A stretch of DNA of 64,000 bases, taken from positions 56,001 to 120,000 of the forward strand of contig JAUIRK010000151.1 in assembly GCA_030549495.1 (NCBI GenBank), read 5' to 3'. This document shows positions 34,790-46,044 of this stretch, one piece after another. This stretch comes from Nectonema munidae (lineage: Eukaryota > Nematomorpha > Nectonematoida > Nectonematidae). A program made the translations under genes and the position numbers. The notes below the pieces were generated by a model, which was not told where the DNA came from, made no database searches, and saw only the letters and a program-made list of their open reading frames with translations. Position 1 is the first letter of the stretch. Every line of letters starts with the position of its first letter.

Positions 34790-36110
34790 AGTGAAAGTTC
34801 TGTTTCTGAAGATTTGCAGTATGATCTTTCCGAAAGACGAATTGCTCCAAATAACACAACCTATACCTGGGAACCCACACAGTCTACTTCAGGAAGACCA
34901 AGCCAGAAATATCATAAACATTTCTCAATTACAAGCTGGTCCTAAGAATGGAGCCGAATCGTTGAAGGATAGTTTGGCAATCTTTCAACTGTTTATGACA
35001 GAAGCTTTGATAATTCAAATCTACAACTTCACTAAGATAAAAATGAAAAATAATTACGAGTAAGTTTTTAAAATTTACATCAATGTGTGCTAGTATTTTT
35101 CTTAGGAGCTCTGAAACCAAACATAATAACTTCCAAATTAGCCATTTATTGGCTTATTTTGCTTGCATTCTACACATTGGATATTCAAAGAATCAGTCGA
35201 TTAGTCTGAAGTATCTTTTTTCAGAAAAACAAGGAGAACCATTTTTGAAGGCAGCACTTTCAAGAGATATATTTAATTAGACATATACATGATTATTTTT
35301 ATGACACATTTTAACTCTATTATGCCCCTACAGACTTTGTCACCGTAGATGAACAGTTAGAAAAATTTCGGGGAGGATGTTTGTCCAGTTAAAATTTACG
35401 ATCCTTCAAAATCGGGTCGATATGGAATTAAAATTTATCACTGTGACGACTCTAAGAGCTCTTATATTTTAAAACCACGTGTGTACGTATCAGATCTAGA
35501 GAATCGCGATTATTTCAGTGGAAAAGGCATCGTAAAACGTCTTGTTAGTGATTCTAGCTTACCTAAAGGCATATGTAACTGATTAATTTTATTACTTCTT
35601 ATAAGTTGTGTGAGTGGGCCAGCAGTAATGACTACATCATTTGCGGAACAGTTAGATCTAATAGATCTTGTATACCTCATATAATAACGCCTAATTACTT
35701 ACGAACATTGAAACTTTCAGAGTGCGAAAGTAAATTTTTTATTTACTACAAATGCATCATTGATAGCCTATATCCCCCACAAAGATGCAGGTAAAATTTT
35801 TAAAGTTGTCTATCTTCTGTCTAGTCAACACCTGAAGGAAATCAAAACAGAGAGACCTTATAGCATCCCAGAAACGATGAGTCTTTATAATCAATACAAA
35901 AGTGGGGTCGATATAGCAAACAAAATGCTGAGTTCCTTATACTTGCTACAAACCAAATAGAAGATGGACTTGCGCGCCTTTTACGAATTATTTAGGAATA
36001 GTTTATCACAATAGTTGGGTTGTTTACAAACATAATTGTCACGAGTTAGTATCCTACTACAAAAGCTGGTGGGAGGAATTATTTTCTGTTTAAAATACCC
36101 TTGTAAAAAA
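34790..36110 (+). pseudogene. piggyBac transposase relic
   Basis: Plus-strand pieces in family order: an N-terminal block near 34,960-35,280 (ALIIQIYNFTKIK; then SEKQGEPFLKAALSRDIF), the first catalytic region at 35,335-35,390 (FVTVDEQLEKFRGGC), a following block KIYDPSKSGRYGIKIYHCDD near 35,390, a GTVRSNRSCIP block at 35,650, and YNQYKSGVDIANKML near 35,890-35,930. Reading moves between frames at least twice (for example near 35,387) and several pieces end in stops, so it is dead. Normal piggyBac transposases are about 550-600 residues, and this span fits. It lies antisense within a SYF1/XAB2 intron. Confidence 0.82.
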
Positions 36111-36386
36111 GAAAAGAGGAACTAGAAAATGTCAAAGATGTATTAAAGTTATCTGCAAACAGCACTCAAATATATTTTCTTCCAATTGTATATGAATTTT
36201 TTGTCATGTTATTTTTCATGCTTCATAATTGTTTCTCATTTGTTTCTTTCTGTACATTTGCCTTTATGTATCCTACTTATTTGTTTCAGTTTTTTGAAGT
36301 AAATACATTTTTTTGCACTCATGGAGAAATTTTTATGTGAAAACTTTTCGCTAGAGTTTCTAAACAAAAAAAAATACTTTTGGTTT

Positions 36387-36672
36387 TGTTATGGTCTTAT
36401 GCAAAACACGCATTCTTTCACATTCCCTCAACAACAATGTTAAAGATCATTTTCTCTACAAAGGCTTATGCAAATAATTAAATATTTACATAGGTTCCTA
36501 TTCTTTCAGTGGAACACTGTTTTATGCGAAATGCTCTTCATTTGCATACCTATTTTACAAGATAATTTGTCGATAGTATAAATAGGTGCAGATTTTTTTA
36601 TATAGGGCACTTCTTTCTTCCTTTCCTCAATAAATTATTTTCTTTATCATTTTGCTCTGTAAAAACATAACA
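36387..36672 (+). repeat. 5' LTR of the Ty3/Gypsy fossil
   Basis: A 286-bp segment bounded by the inverted pair TGTTA and TAACA. It holds a TATAAATAGG-type promoter motif near 36,578 and an AATAAA signal near 36,629. The same start TGTTATGGTCTT recurs at 40,484 after the purine tract. Confidence 0.7.
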
Positions 36673-39600
36673 GAGACTTTCTGGCGCAGACAGTAGGATC
36701 TTGCACAACTTCTCGACAAATAACATCTTCGGAATTGGCAAGACAATGACAGAAACTAAAGACCTGGTGGTGCTGATGCAAAAGCAGATAGAACAGCAGA
36801 AGACAATGATCGAAATATTAAACGCGCAACGTGGAGAGGATGCAAAAAGGATAGATCAACTTAGGGAAGATATTTCTTCAAAACCTATTGAGGTCTCTTC
36901 TTCTCAAGGAGGATTTTGTCAGTTTGCACCATTTGATTCTACTTCTGAACTTTGGAAAGATTACTTCGCTCGTTTTTGCACATTTCTTGGAGCAAATTCT
37001 ATTTCGGAATATCGAAAAGCGCAAGTTTTTCTGACATCAATCACCCTGCATCTACAAGTTACTCTCCAATCTTGCAGCCCAAAGCTCGCTGGCTAAAGAC
37101 ATCAATAACTTGAGCATGCAAGACATTATAGATTTCATGAATGATCAATACGATCCTATAAGATTTGTTGTGAGGGAACGCTTCAAATTCTGGAGTGATC
37201 TTCAACGTAAACCCGGAGAAAAGAAAAAGCTGCATTCGCCAGGATGCAGCAACTTGTGACTTTTCCTCAATAAAAGATCCTCAAGATGAAGCACTGCGCA
37301 CAAGATTTATTTGCTCAATTAGAAACGAAGCGGTCTTAAAGGCAATTTTAAGGGTAAAGGATGAGAAATTGAATTTGGCTAGAGCTGTGGAAATAGCAAT
37401 TGAAACGGAAAACGCAGCCAAGATCGCGAAAGAAACCGTTTTTGGATATCACACTAAAGATACAGAAGTAAATCATTTACATGCAGCACCAAAAGAGTTT
37501 CTGAAAAAAGACTGAAACAAAAGCAAAGTTTCGCTCCTATCGCTGTGGAAAAGCAAACCACAAACCAGAAGAGTGTCGCTTTAGGCAAACAATCTGTAAT
37601 TTTTGTCATCTGTCAAGTGGTATGTAGAAAGAAATGCCCGAAGGATTCCATCAAAACTCTGGTTACAGTTGCGTCTGTCAGCTCACAGGAACTTCCAAAG
37701 ATGGAGATACCTCTTTCTAAGATGCATATTGGAGTTGGACACTGGAACAACGGGAAACTTCATCACACAACAACTTTGGAAAGATATGGGCAAACCAATT
37801 TTAGATCAGTCAACTCCTCATTACGAATCTGCGAGCAAACACTTTTTGAAAACAAGAGGAAGTTTCACAGCAGAAACGAAAGTACCAGGTAGTAGAAATG
37901 AGGTTGATATTAGATATACAGTAACCGATAATCTTAATCTTTTGGGGAGAGTGGCCATTAAACAATTAAAACTATCAGTAGATAAAGTTTTAGATTCATT
38001 GAAGTGCAACTTCATTTCCAGGGATTTAAAGCAAGACAAGGAACTTTTGGATCAGTGTCTGAAAACATGCAAGCAGTTTCTAAATATTTGGAAACCAGAA
38101 GTTGGATGTCTTAAAGATTTTGTATTAGAAGTGGAGTTCACCAATCTTTTGCAAACATAGACCCATTCCACTAGCAATACGTGACGAGTTGGAACTTCTT
38201 TTGGAGTTGGGAGTACTTCTTCAAAAGAGATTACCTTTTGGAATTAAATCGGCGCCTGGTTACTTTCAATACATAATGGATCAAATGACACAAGATTTGC
38301 CAGGAGTTGCTGTATACATGGATGACCTACTTATCAGTGGAAAAGACGAATGATCATAACAACAACCTGAAACGCCTTTTAGATCGTTTAGACAAAAATG
38401 GTCTTCGTTGTCGTTTGGAAAAGTGTCTATTTGCTTAACCGTCGGTGGAGTATCTAGGCCATCGTCTTTCATCGTATGGAATTGAAAAAGGATCAAAAGT
38501 AAATGACGTCCTTGAGATGCCGCCTCCAGATAATGTATCAAGCTTAAAGTCATATCTAGGCTCATTACAGTTTTATTTAAAAATTTTACCTACTAATCTT
38601 TCACAAATTTTAGAAGTCCTCTATAGACTTACGAAGAAATATCAGAAATGGAAATGGGGTGTGGAAGAAGAAGAAGCATTTCAAAAGTCCAAAGAGCTTT
38701 TGTCCTCAAAAAAAGTTCTAGTTCATTTCAACCGAAAATTACCAATTGGGATTTCGTGCGATGCTTCCAATGTTGGAATTGGAGCGCTACTTTTTCATCG
38801 CTTCCCAAATGGAGATGAAAAGCCAATATTTAACGCGTCTAAAATTCTTACATCCGCTCAAAGAAATTACAGTCAAACTCAAAAGGAAGCTCTTGCAATC
38901 ATTTATGGGTTAAAAAAGTTCTACCCTTACCTTTATGGTAGAAAGTTTGTTCTGGTGGCCAATCACAGTCCTCTTACAGCTTTGTTTGGACCTTCAAAAG
39001 CAACCCCTCTACTCGCAGCAAATCGTCTAGCAAGATGGGCAATGACTTTACATCGAATATCACAAGAACGCTAATCATACAAATGCAGACGCACTTAGTC
39101 GATTACCATCTTCCGAAGATCATAATTTTGATGACGAAGAGAAGGAAGATGACACGGAAATTGTATGTTATATTGAGACATTTAATAAAAAGATGGAGCA
39201 TAGTAACTTGCAAACAGAGTCATCCAAAGATCCCCTCATTCCAATGATTATACGTTTTACACGAGAAGGTTGGCCTACAAAGAAAAACAATGAAGGGAGT
39301 GATATCGGACGTTTTAGACAAATTGCTGATTCATTAGGAATCATAAACGGCTGTCTAACGTATGGTTCCAGAGTGATTATCTCAAAGTCTTTGCAATGTC
39401 AAGTGTTGAATGAACTACATGCGGGACATTTTGGCATGGAAAGGATGAAGAAATTAGCACGGACGTCAGTGTATTGGCCTAACCCTTACCGAAGATATTG
39501 AAAGTACGTGCCGAAACTGTAGTTCTTGTGGAGAGAATCAAAGAAATCCTCCTAAAAGTTCAAACCATCCATGGATGCTTCCAGAAAAGCCTTGGAGCAG

Positions 39601-40760
39601 GCTTCACCTAGATCATGCAATCAATTTCCTTGTAACAAATTGGCTTGTATTGATAGATGCACACTCTAAATACCCTTGCGTGCATCCTACACAATCCATT
39701 ACAACAAGGTCAACAATTGATATACTTGAAGAAGACTTTGCTCACTTCGGCTATCCACACACAATCGTGACAGACAATGCTACTACTTTTATGTCTCAAG
39801 AGTTCAAGTGTTGGTGCAAGGAGAGAGGAATAGTTCATCTCACTGGAGCTCCATATCACCCTGCTACGAACGGGGAAGCGGAGAGAATGGTTCAAACGTT
39901 AAAGCAATCCTTGAAAATCTTTTCTATCGCCGAAAAGAGCTTTGCAAGAGTTTTTAATGCAATATCAAAGAACACCAAACATTACAGGCTACTCGCCAAG
40001 TGAGCTACTAAATTCTCGTCAGATAAGGACAAAAATAGACATTTGGATTCCGTCGCCGGCTCACATAGCACAAAGCAAACAAGCAGAAATAAACCTACGT
40101 CGCTCTAAAGCTTTCAAAAAGTACAAAGTTGGAGATAAGGTCTACGCTAAATATTATGGAAATAAAACAAATCCACGTTGGGTTGCAGCGGTTATCATAA
40201 AAATCAAGGGTCAACGAACGTACAACGTCAAAGTCTACCCAAACGGTCTTACATGGAGACGCCACATTGAACAATTACAACCGCGTTCTTCTACTTCGGA
40301 AGATAGTGAACCCGGAGAAGATATATCTTTTGAATACCTCTCAAAAGAAACTTTATCTGAGAGAAAAAAGCAACATGAACTTTTACCCGTCCCTGAAACA
40401 CTTAGAAGATCACAGAGAACTAACAAAGGAATTCCACCCCAAAGTTTTCCTGATCCTGAATGATCAAAAGCTCAGGTGGGAGGTGTTATGGTCTTTAATT
40501 AACACCCACACAAACACTACTCATACAATATATATTCAGTAGTCTCTTTCTTCTTGCCACTTTTCATTCTGTTTACTTTTTCTTTTCCTTTCATGTAAGA
40601 TCTTTGAATTTACACACACTAATATATATAATACATATATATAACAATGATATCAACAATGATAATGTGTTTTTTTGTAGTTTCTTGAAAAAGGCCGTAA
40701 GGCTGAAATATTGAATTTTATTTAATACTTGTAAAGTCGAGTAATAAAGCTATTTTTTGC
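36387..40760 (+). mobile_element. Broken Ty3/Gypsy-type LTR retrotransposon
   Basis: A 5' LTR spans 36,387-36,672, starting TGTTATGG and ending ATAACA, with a tRNA-primer-like TGGCGCAGACAG just after. A gag-like region covers about 36,700-37,500, a protease-like region about 37,500-37,900, reverse transcriptase and RNase H about 37,900-39,070, and integrase with zinc-binding and catalytic-core hallmarks about 39,190-40,460. A purine tract GGTGGGAGG precedes TGTTATGGTCTT at 40,484, the start of the 3' LTR, whose remainder is diverged. It is broken in several places and old, since the two LTRs are no longer alike. It lies antisense in a SYF1/XAB2 intron. The right end is approximate. Confidence 0.85.
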
Positions 40761-40999
40761 TTCTATTTCTTAAATGTAAAGTTAAAAATGAAGTAAAAAG
40801 CTCAAATTCCTACTTCAAAATAATTTTAGGGATATTTATATTTATTGTATTATTATTTTATATATACATACTATATATAGATGTATGAAATGATTGTACA
40901 CTTATATAATTGAAATTTGATAAAATATTTTTAAAATGACTAATTTTTTTATATATTTTTTCTTCGAATTATTAGAATACTTTTTTTTAATAATGGCCT

Positions 41000-42046
41000 G
41001 GGAAAAAAAATTCCCCTGGGAAAGAGGCAAAAAAGGTCATTAGGAGGGCAATGACTGACGAAGTTAAAAAGGAATTAAAAGAATTTGAGACGGGAAGAAA
41101 GAAAGAGAAAAGTCTTTAAAATGGCAAAACATAGCACTAGAAATAAAAAAGATATTGTTGGCGTGCCTTGCATATCAGATAAAAATGGAAACAAACATCT
41201 TGATCTAGAAGACAGATTGAAAACATGGAAAGGATACTGTGAAGAACTTTTCTTGGGAAATTTCTTCCAGAAACAATATTATCCAGGGTCCAGTAAGGCT
41301 AATAACAGCAGAGGAGATAAAGGCCGCTATATTGAAGATGAAGCATGGTAAGTCGGCTGGCTCAATTGGTGTACCTATTGAGGTGATTGAGATGTGTCAA
41401 TTGGAAAATGAGTTAGCAAAGATTGGAAATCGAATGATGAATGGAAAAAAAGCCAGAAAGTTTGAGAAAAAGCGTTTTAGTTCCGTTGTACAAGGGGAAA
41501 GGCGATGCCAAAGAGTGTAAGAATTACAGAAGTCTGAAAATGCTGGAGCACGGTATGGAGGTTTTGGAAAGAGTGTTTAAAGGTAGGATCAGAGCGAAAG
41601 TTGATATTGATGATCTGCAAATGGGGAAAATCGAGATTCAAGAACAGCAGTGCGTATCGAAGGTGAGCTTTCAGAGTGGTTTAAAATAAATGTTGGTGTT
41701 CACCAAGGGTCTGTAATAAGTCCTTTGTTGTTTATCATAGTGATAGACTCTCTGAGCTCGGAAATCCCGAAAAATAATCGTAAATTTTTGTATGCTGATG
41801 ATTTGGTAGTTGTAGGTGATAGTTTGGATGAGTTGATTAAGTATACCGAATGGAAAAGAGCACTTGAAAGCAAAGGATTAAAAATAAATGTAGCAAAGAC
41901 CAAAGTGATGATCGTGAGTAATAAAACTAATGGTGTCAGGGAAGTGAGTAGCGTCGACCCCTGTTCATTATGTGGACTGAACTTTCACAGGAAAAAAAAA
42001 GAAAAACAATTTTCAGAGGAAAAATAGGAAAGCGGGAAAAATTGTT
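41000..42046 (+). mobile_element. 5'-truncated non-LTR retrotransposon (LINE) fragment
   Basis: Reverse-transcriptase landmarks appear in order: MKHGKSAGSIGVPIEVIE (about 41,340), LVPLYKGKGDAKECKNYRS (about 41,480), GVHQGSVISPLLFI (about 41,694), FLYADDLVVVG (about 41,785) with the catalytic YADD, and GLKINVAKTKVMIVSNK (about 41,875). The frame shifts several times and no endonuclease is present, so it is 5'-truncated and dead. An identical 21-bp repeat flanks it (40,979-40,999 and 42,047-42,067), as expected for a target-site duplication. A cysteine pair (SLCGLN) follows the RT, as in LINEs with a C-terminal zinc motif. No poly(A) tail is seen. Confidence 0.82.
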
Positions 42047-42129
42047 ACTTTTTTTTAATAATGGCCTCCTTCATGAAAGATGCTTATCGATAAAAAAATC
42101 ATATGACGTATAATTTTTTTACATCAGAA

Positions 42130-42258
42130 TAAATTTTATACCACCTGATTGAAAATTACATGATGTCTTTGAATGGGCTTACATATTTTTTAATGAGTGA
42201 AAAAGATAGTTGAAAACCAAGGGTGAAGTAAAAAGCCATGGTTCGTACTGCGAGGGTT
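42130..42258 (+). repeat. Copy of the dispersed repeat ending near TTAA
   Basis: Related to 6,630-6,766, sharing TTACATGATGTCTTTGAATG-like spacing, AGTAAAAAGCCATG and CTGCGAGGGTTAA. It adjoins the reverse-transcriptase fragment to its right. Confidence 0.45.
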
Positions 42259-42860
42259 AAAGATGGGTTCGCACCCAAAACGTCTGAACCATTCGGATCG
42301 TTTTCCAAGAATAGGGCTTTACCTTCTAATCAACAAAGATTCATTATTGCAAACGTAATTCCGAAATCGCTACGACACAAGGTTATTTCGCCTATCGACA
42401 AACCCAGGATTGTCTCTGCGTTCTCAAAGAATGATTTCTACTGCGTTCCCAAAAGGAAAAATTCATTCACAAGGGAAATTTTTGAAACTCCTCCCTGCAA
42501 ATTAACACACGTCAGAAAACTCTGTACTATTCCAAAGTACTTCGAATGGACCTAAAAGACGCCTTTTTGGGATTAAAACCTCTCGACAATATAGACCACT
42601 TTTCTCATTCAAAGCGAATGAGCAATACTTTTATTTCAATAGGATGCCCTTTGGAGCCAATTTTGCCCCAGGGATCCTCAAAGAGTTGTGACAAAAATCA
42701 TAACAACATTTCTAGAGCTACATTCCAAAGCAAAAGCCTTCGTCTACCACGATGACATTCTACTCATCGAGAGCTCATTCCTAAAATTAAAAGCCATAGC
42801 TAAAGACTTCGTAAAATTCATGCAGGATTCTTGCGTCGAAATCAACTAGCCCAAAAGTAA
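42238..42860 (+). mobile_element. Reverse-transcriptase fragment of an LTR- or DIRS-like retroelement
   Basis: The translation shows a KPRIVSAFSKN block, a DLKDAFLGL block and a FVYHDDILLIESS block. The last is the YxDD catalytic region of a reverse transcriptase unlike the Gypsy and LINE copies to its left. It is a short, broken, old fragment without visible termini. A DIRS or Gypsy relative is possible; the family is not settled. Confidence 0.5.
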
Positions 42861-43115
42861 CTTGGAACCTACCTCAATTATCAAGTACTTGCTAGTTCAG
42901 ATTGAATCACAATTAGATAATAAATTAAGTTGATTAAGAGTTGGCTAAAAATGAACTAAAATTTAATTAGTGCTTCAAAACTTAACATAATAGAGTCACG
43001 TAAATAATAATCAAAGATGAATTTCTTGAAGGCGGATGAATTTTACGACAGATAAAAATTGGCTGGGATCAAATTATCCTCAGATTATAAAAAAATGATA
43101 GTGTATGAATATTAC

Positions 43116-43329
43116 GTGGATGATTCGGGAGGCAGAACTTCAATAGCACTTTGATAAATGGATCTTGTTTTGGCAATACCAGATGTAGCGCCAGCTTCTT
43201 TGATATACAATTTGAACATTTCAAATTGTTCTTCAGGTAGTATGTGTTTCGTAGCTCTGTCATATATGGACATGGAATGCCTTGCCAATCCAAATTTCTC
43301 CTCCATCTTCGCGTAAAGCAAGAAAAAAA
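43116..43329 (-). CDS. XAB2: SYF1/XAB2 exon, HAT repeats
   Basis: The acceptor ends TTGTTTTTAG and the donor is TCCAC|GTAATA. The 214-bp exon encodes VFFLLYAKMEEKFGLARHSM, then SIYDRATKHILPEEQFEMFK, LYIKEAGATSGIAKTRSIYQ and SAIEVLPPESST. Human has LYLLYAQLEEEWGLARHAM and later GVTHTRGIYQKAIEVL. It begins with two bases completing a Val codon and ends with two leftover bases, agreeing with both neighbours. Confidence 0.95.
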
Positions 43330-43937
43330 CTAAAAACAATTACAAAAACTGAGCATTTATTCGCCAGAGTTTTGTCAAACACGTAAAGACTATACTGGAG
43401 AATGATTGTAAAAAGTAAAAGCATAGTAATATATTTACACACAATTTTTTTACCTCAACAAAATACTTACTTTATAACAATCAATCTCTTACTTACATTT
43501 ATATTTCTTTCTCATATGTGTATTTGTATTTCCTCTTCATCGAATTAACCGTTCTGTTTAATATTGCATATGTAAACGCGATATATATATATATACGAGT
43601 GCCTTTATTCAAGTGTTGTAGACTTTCTTACAAAATACTTTCCTATTTTTGCCTCTTTTTTAATAGACACCAATCTGTCACTGCTTCTTCTGAGACTTCT
43701 CTTACACAATGAAACTACTTAGAGTTTCCTTACTACAAATTCCTGAAACAACTTGTATCATCGTATACCTCTTTTTTATGTATTTAAATCTATTGAATAT
43801 TTTTCCATACGAGCACATAAGCTTTTGTTCAGTTCGTATTTTTTGTTGATAAATTAGGAAAAAATAGATTGATCAATTCCAAACAAAGAAATGGATTAAC
43901 AAACTTAGCATGAATACAAAAAGAAGAGAGAACTTGC
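43330..43937 (-). other. SYF1/XAB2 intron with a GC-AG boundary
   Basis: The intron between 43,938 and 43,329 starts AAAG|GCAAGT on the minus strand and ends TTTTTAG. No GT donor nearby keeps the frame. GC donors with an otherwise strong AG|GCAAGT consensus are a known minority class. Confidence 0.8.
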
Positions 43938-44214
43938 CTTTCGAATACTTGGAAGGACAATTTGATAAGCATTGCTCGAACAAATCTCTCGCTCGTTCCA
44001 ACTTCGAGGAGCCGTATCTCTTGATGAACTTGGGAATATAAATTTTCCAAATGTGCGCCACGTTGGGCCACTTAAACAAAGCAACTCCTTTTTCGTATGC
44101 CTTGAAAGCTTCTTCAAAATAGTGATTTTCTTCCAAGAATAGAGCGTAGTTTATGATGATTTGGGGAGTAGCGATGCGAATATCTATCATGTGCTCATAC
44201 ACAGCTTTCGTTGT
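43938..44214 (-). CDS. XAB2: SYF1/XAB2 exon, HAT repeats
   Basis: The acceptor ends GTTTTTAGAC-type sequence (TTTTAG|ACAACG). The 277-bp exon encodes TTKAVYEHMIDIRIATPQII, INYALFLEENHYFEEAFKAY, EKGVALFKWPNVAHIWKIYI, PKFIKRYGSSKLERARDLFE and QCLSNCPSKYSK. Human reads STKAVYDRILDLRIATPQIV and so on, well over half identical. It follows the minisatellite intron and ends at a GC donor in phase 1. Confidence 0.97.
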
Positions 44215-46044
44215 CTAAAAAGTTAAGAGTCGGATTAAAAGTTCATTTAAACTGTTCCAATTCTAAGATCTTCTTGAAATCATTACACAAACATAAAATA
44301 TACTTAATAATCAAAAAATTTTAAATAAATCCTTACGGCTGGCTCACTCACAAAAATGTTCACAGAAGATTCTTTTTAAAATTTTCATACTCCTAACATT
44401 TTATCATAATATCATGCTATATGGCGCGTAGCTAGTGTCCCTTTCATATTTCGAGGGATTCCGGCCTCATTTTTGTTCCTAGGAATATCTATGCTTCCCG
44501 AGATTTGTCAATTTTTCATTTGATTGTTTAAAAAGTAAAATTTACTTTCTATACGGACATATGGAAATTTACTCCACGTTCTTTTCTTTTTTTGAAATTT
44601 CTACAATTTCAATGGAGCAAATGATAGGAGGGTGATGTAAAAGATGCGCGAAAAATGAAACCTTTAGACTCCTAGTTAAACTCCCATTCTAACAGACCTT
44701 TTTATTTGGTGTGCAGTGAGAAAAAGTTATGAGGTCTTTAAACACCTTTATAGCAAATGATATACGGCACATTTTATGTCAGTTCTCTTTTTGAAGAGTC
44801 TTTTGAATCGCCTGCAACTCAACATTACTCTTTAAGCTCAATCTTTGATTATGATAATTTGGTCTCATCAGATAATATAAAATACATCTAGGAGCCATTT
44901 GCTACCACTTCACGAGGGAGAGCACTTTCTGAAATTATCAGAGACGTAACATCTACTCCATCAGGGCTTCAAATGAAAGGAATATTTTGAAAGTCTTCAA
45001 TTTTTTTCACCCAAGAAACAGTTTGTATTCAGCACAACTAAGTTGAGGATGGAGTTAAACTCTCTCGGTAAGCTTTTCGTTTAATATAACAAAAAAACAT
45101 GCGTATAATGAAGGCTATAAACTACTGTATTTACTTACATTCTAAATCTTGTAGTTATCAAAAATAAATACAGTAAACTCCGCCCAAATCGGCTTTGCTT
45201 AAATGGAATATGTGTATAAATAAAATTTCTCCAAAATTTGGATAATTTTATATCTTTATGGAGGATAAAGTATTTATACGTTTTTTATACGTCCACCTCA
45301 TATCGCCTTTTTAACACTAATTAAGAGTTCGAATTCTGTGCGTAAATACGAAAGAAGAATGGGCACATGTGGTTAATTGTAAACAGTTTTAGTAAGCCAT
45401 GTCAATGTACGTTCACATACTGAAATCAATCCTGAAAAAGAGGGTGGTACGCACATCTTTTACAGCGGGAATAGGATGAGTTTTCTATTCAGAAGGTAAA
45501 TAGGTTCTGCTAATTTTACAATTTGTTAAAAAAAATTTCCCTGATTGATATTCATTAAATTTTTTATTAGAAAACCCCTAAGACGTCTTTGCTTGGTATT
45601 TTAACGTAATTGAATTGTTTCGTGATGGGGCATCTTAATATTTCTTTCTAGGTGGTTCACTAGCAATACTAGAAGTTTAAGATTTTTGATTATATTAGAC
45701 AATTCTTTAAGAAAATTTTTTAACAACCAAATTACTAATTTGACCTTTTGTTTTTATTTTCAGGCAGGAAGGACTTTAAATTTGTCTAGAGATTTTGGTG
45801 CAATTATTTTACCTAAAATATTATTTCAATTATATTGAGTTAGATCGAATATTTGCACAAAAAAACAATATTATATTTATGATCTTTCAGATAATTTTTT
45901 TATGAACGCCTGCACATTTTTACTGACTACCGACTCTGATTTCTTTTGAATCAGACCCTAGAATTGCCTTAGAATTGACTATTCTAAGTTATCACAACAG
46001 GCTTAAATCCCTTTTCCCTTTTTAGCAATAAAAAGAATTCTACA
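44215..46044. other. Unique 3' part of the minisatellite-bearing SYF1/XAB2 intron
   Basis: AT-rich, with no gene seen. A TACAGTAAACTCCGCCCAAA motif near 45,171 resembles pogo/Tigger-type transposon termini, but no partner end was found. Confidence 0.5.
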
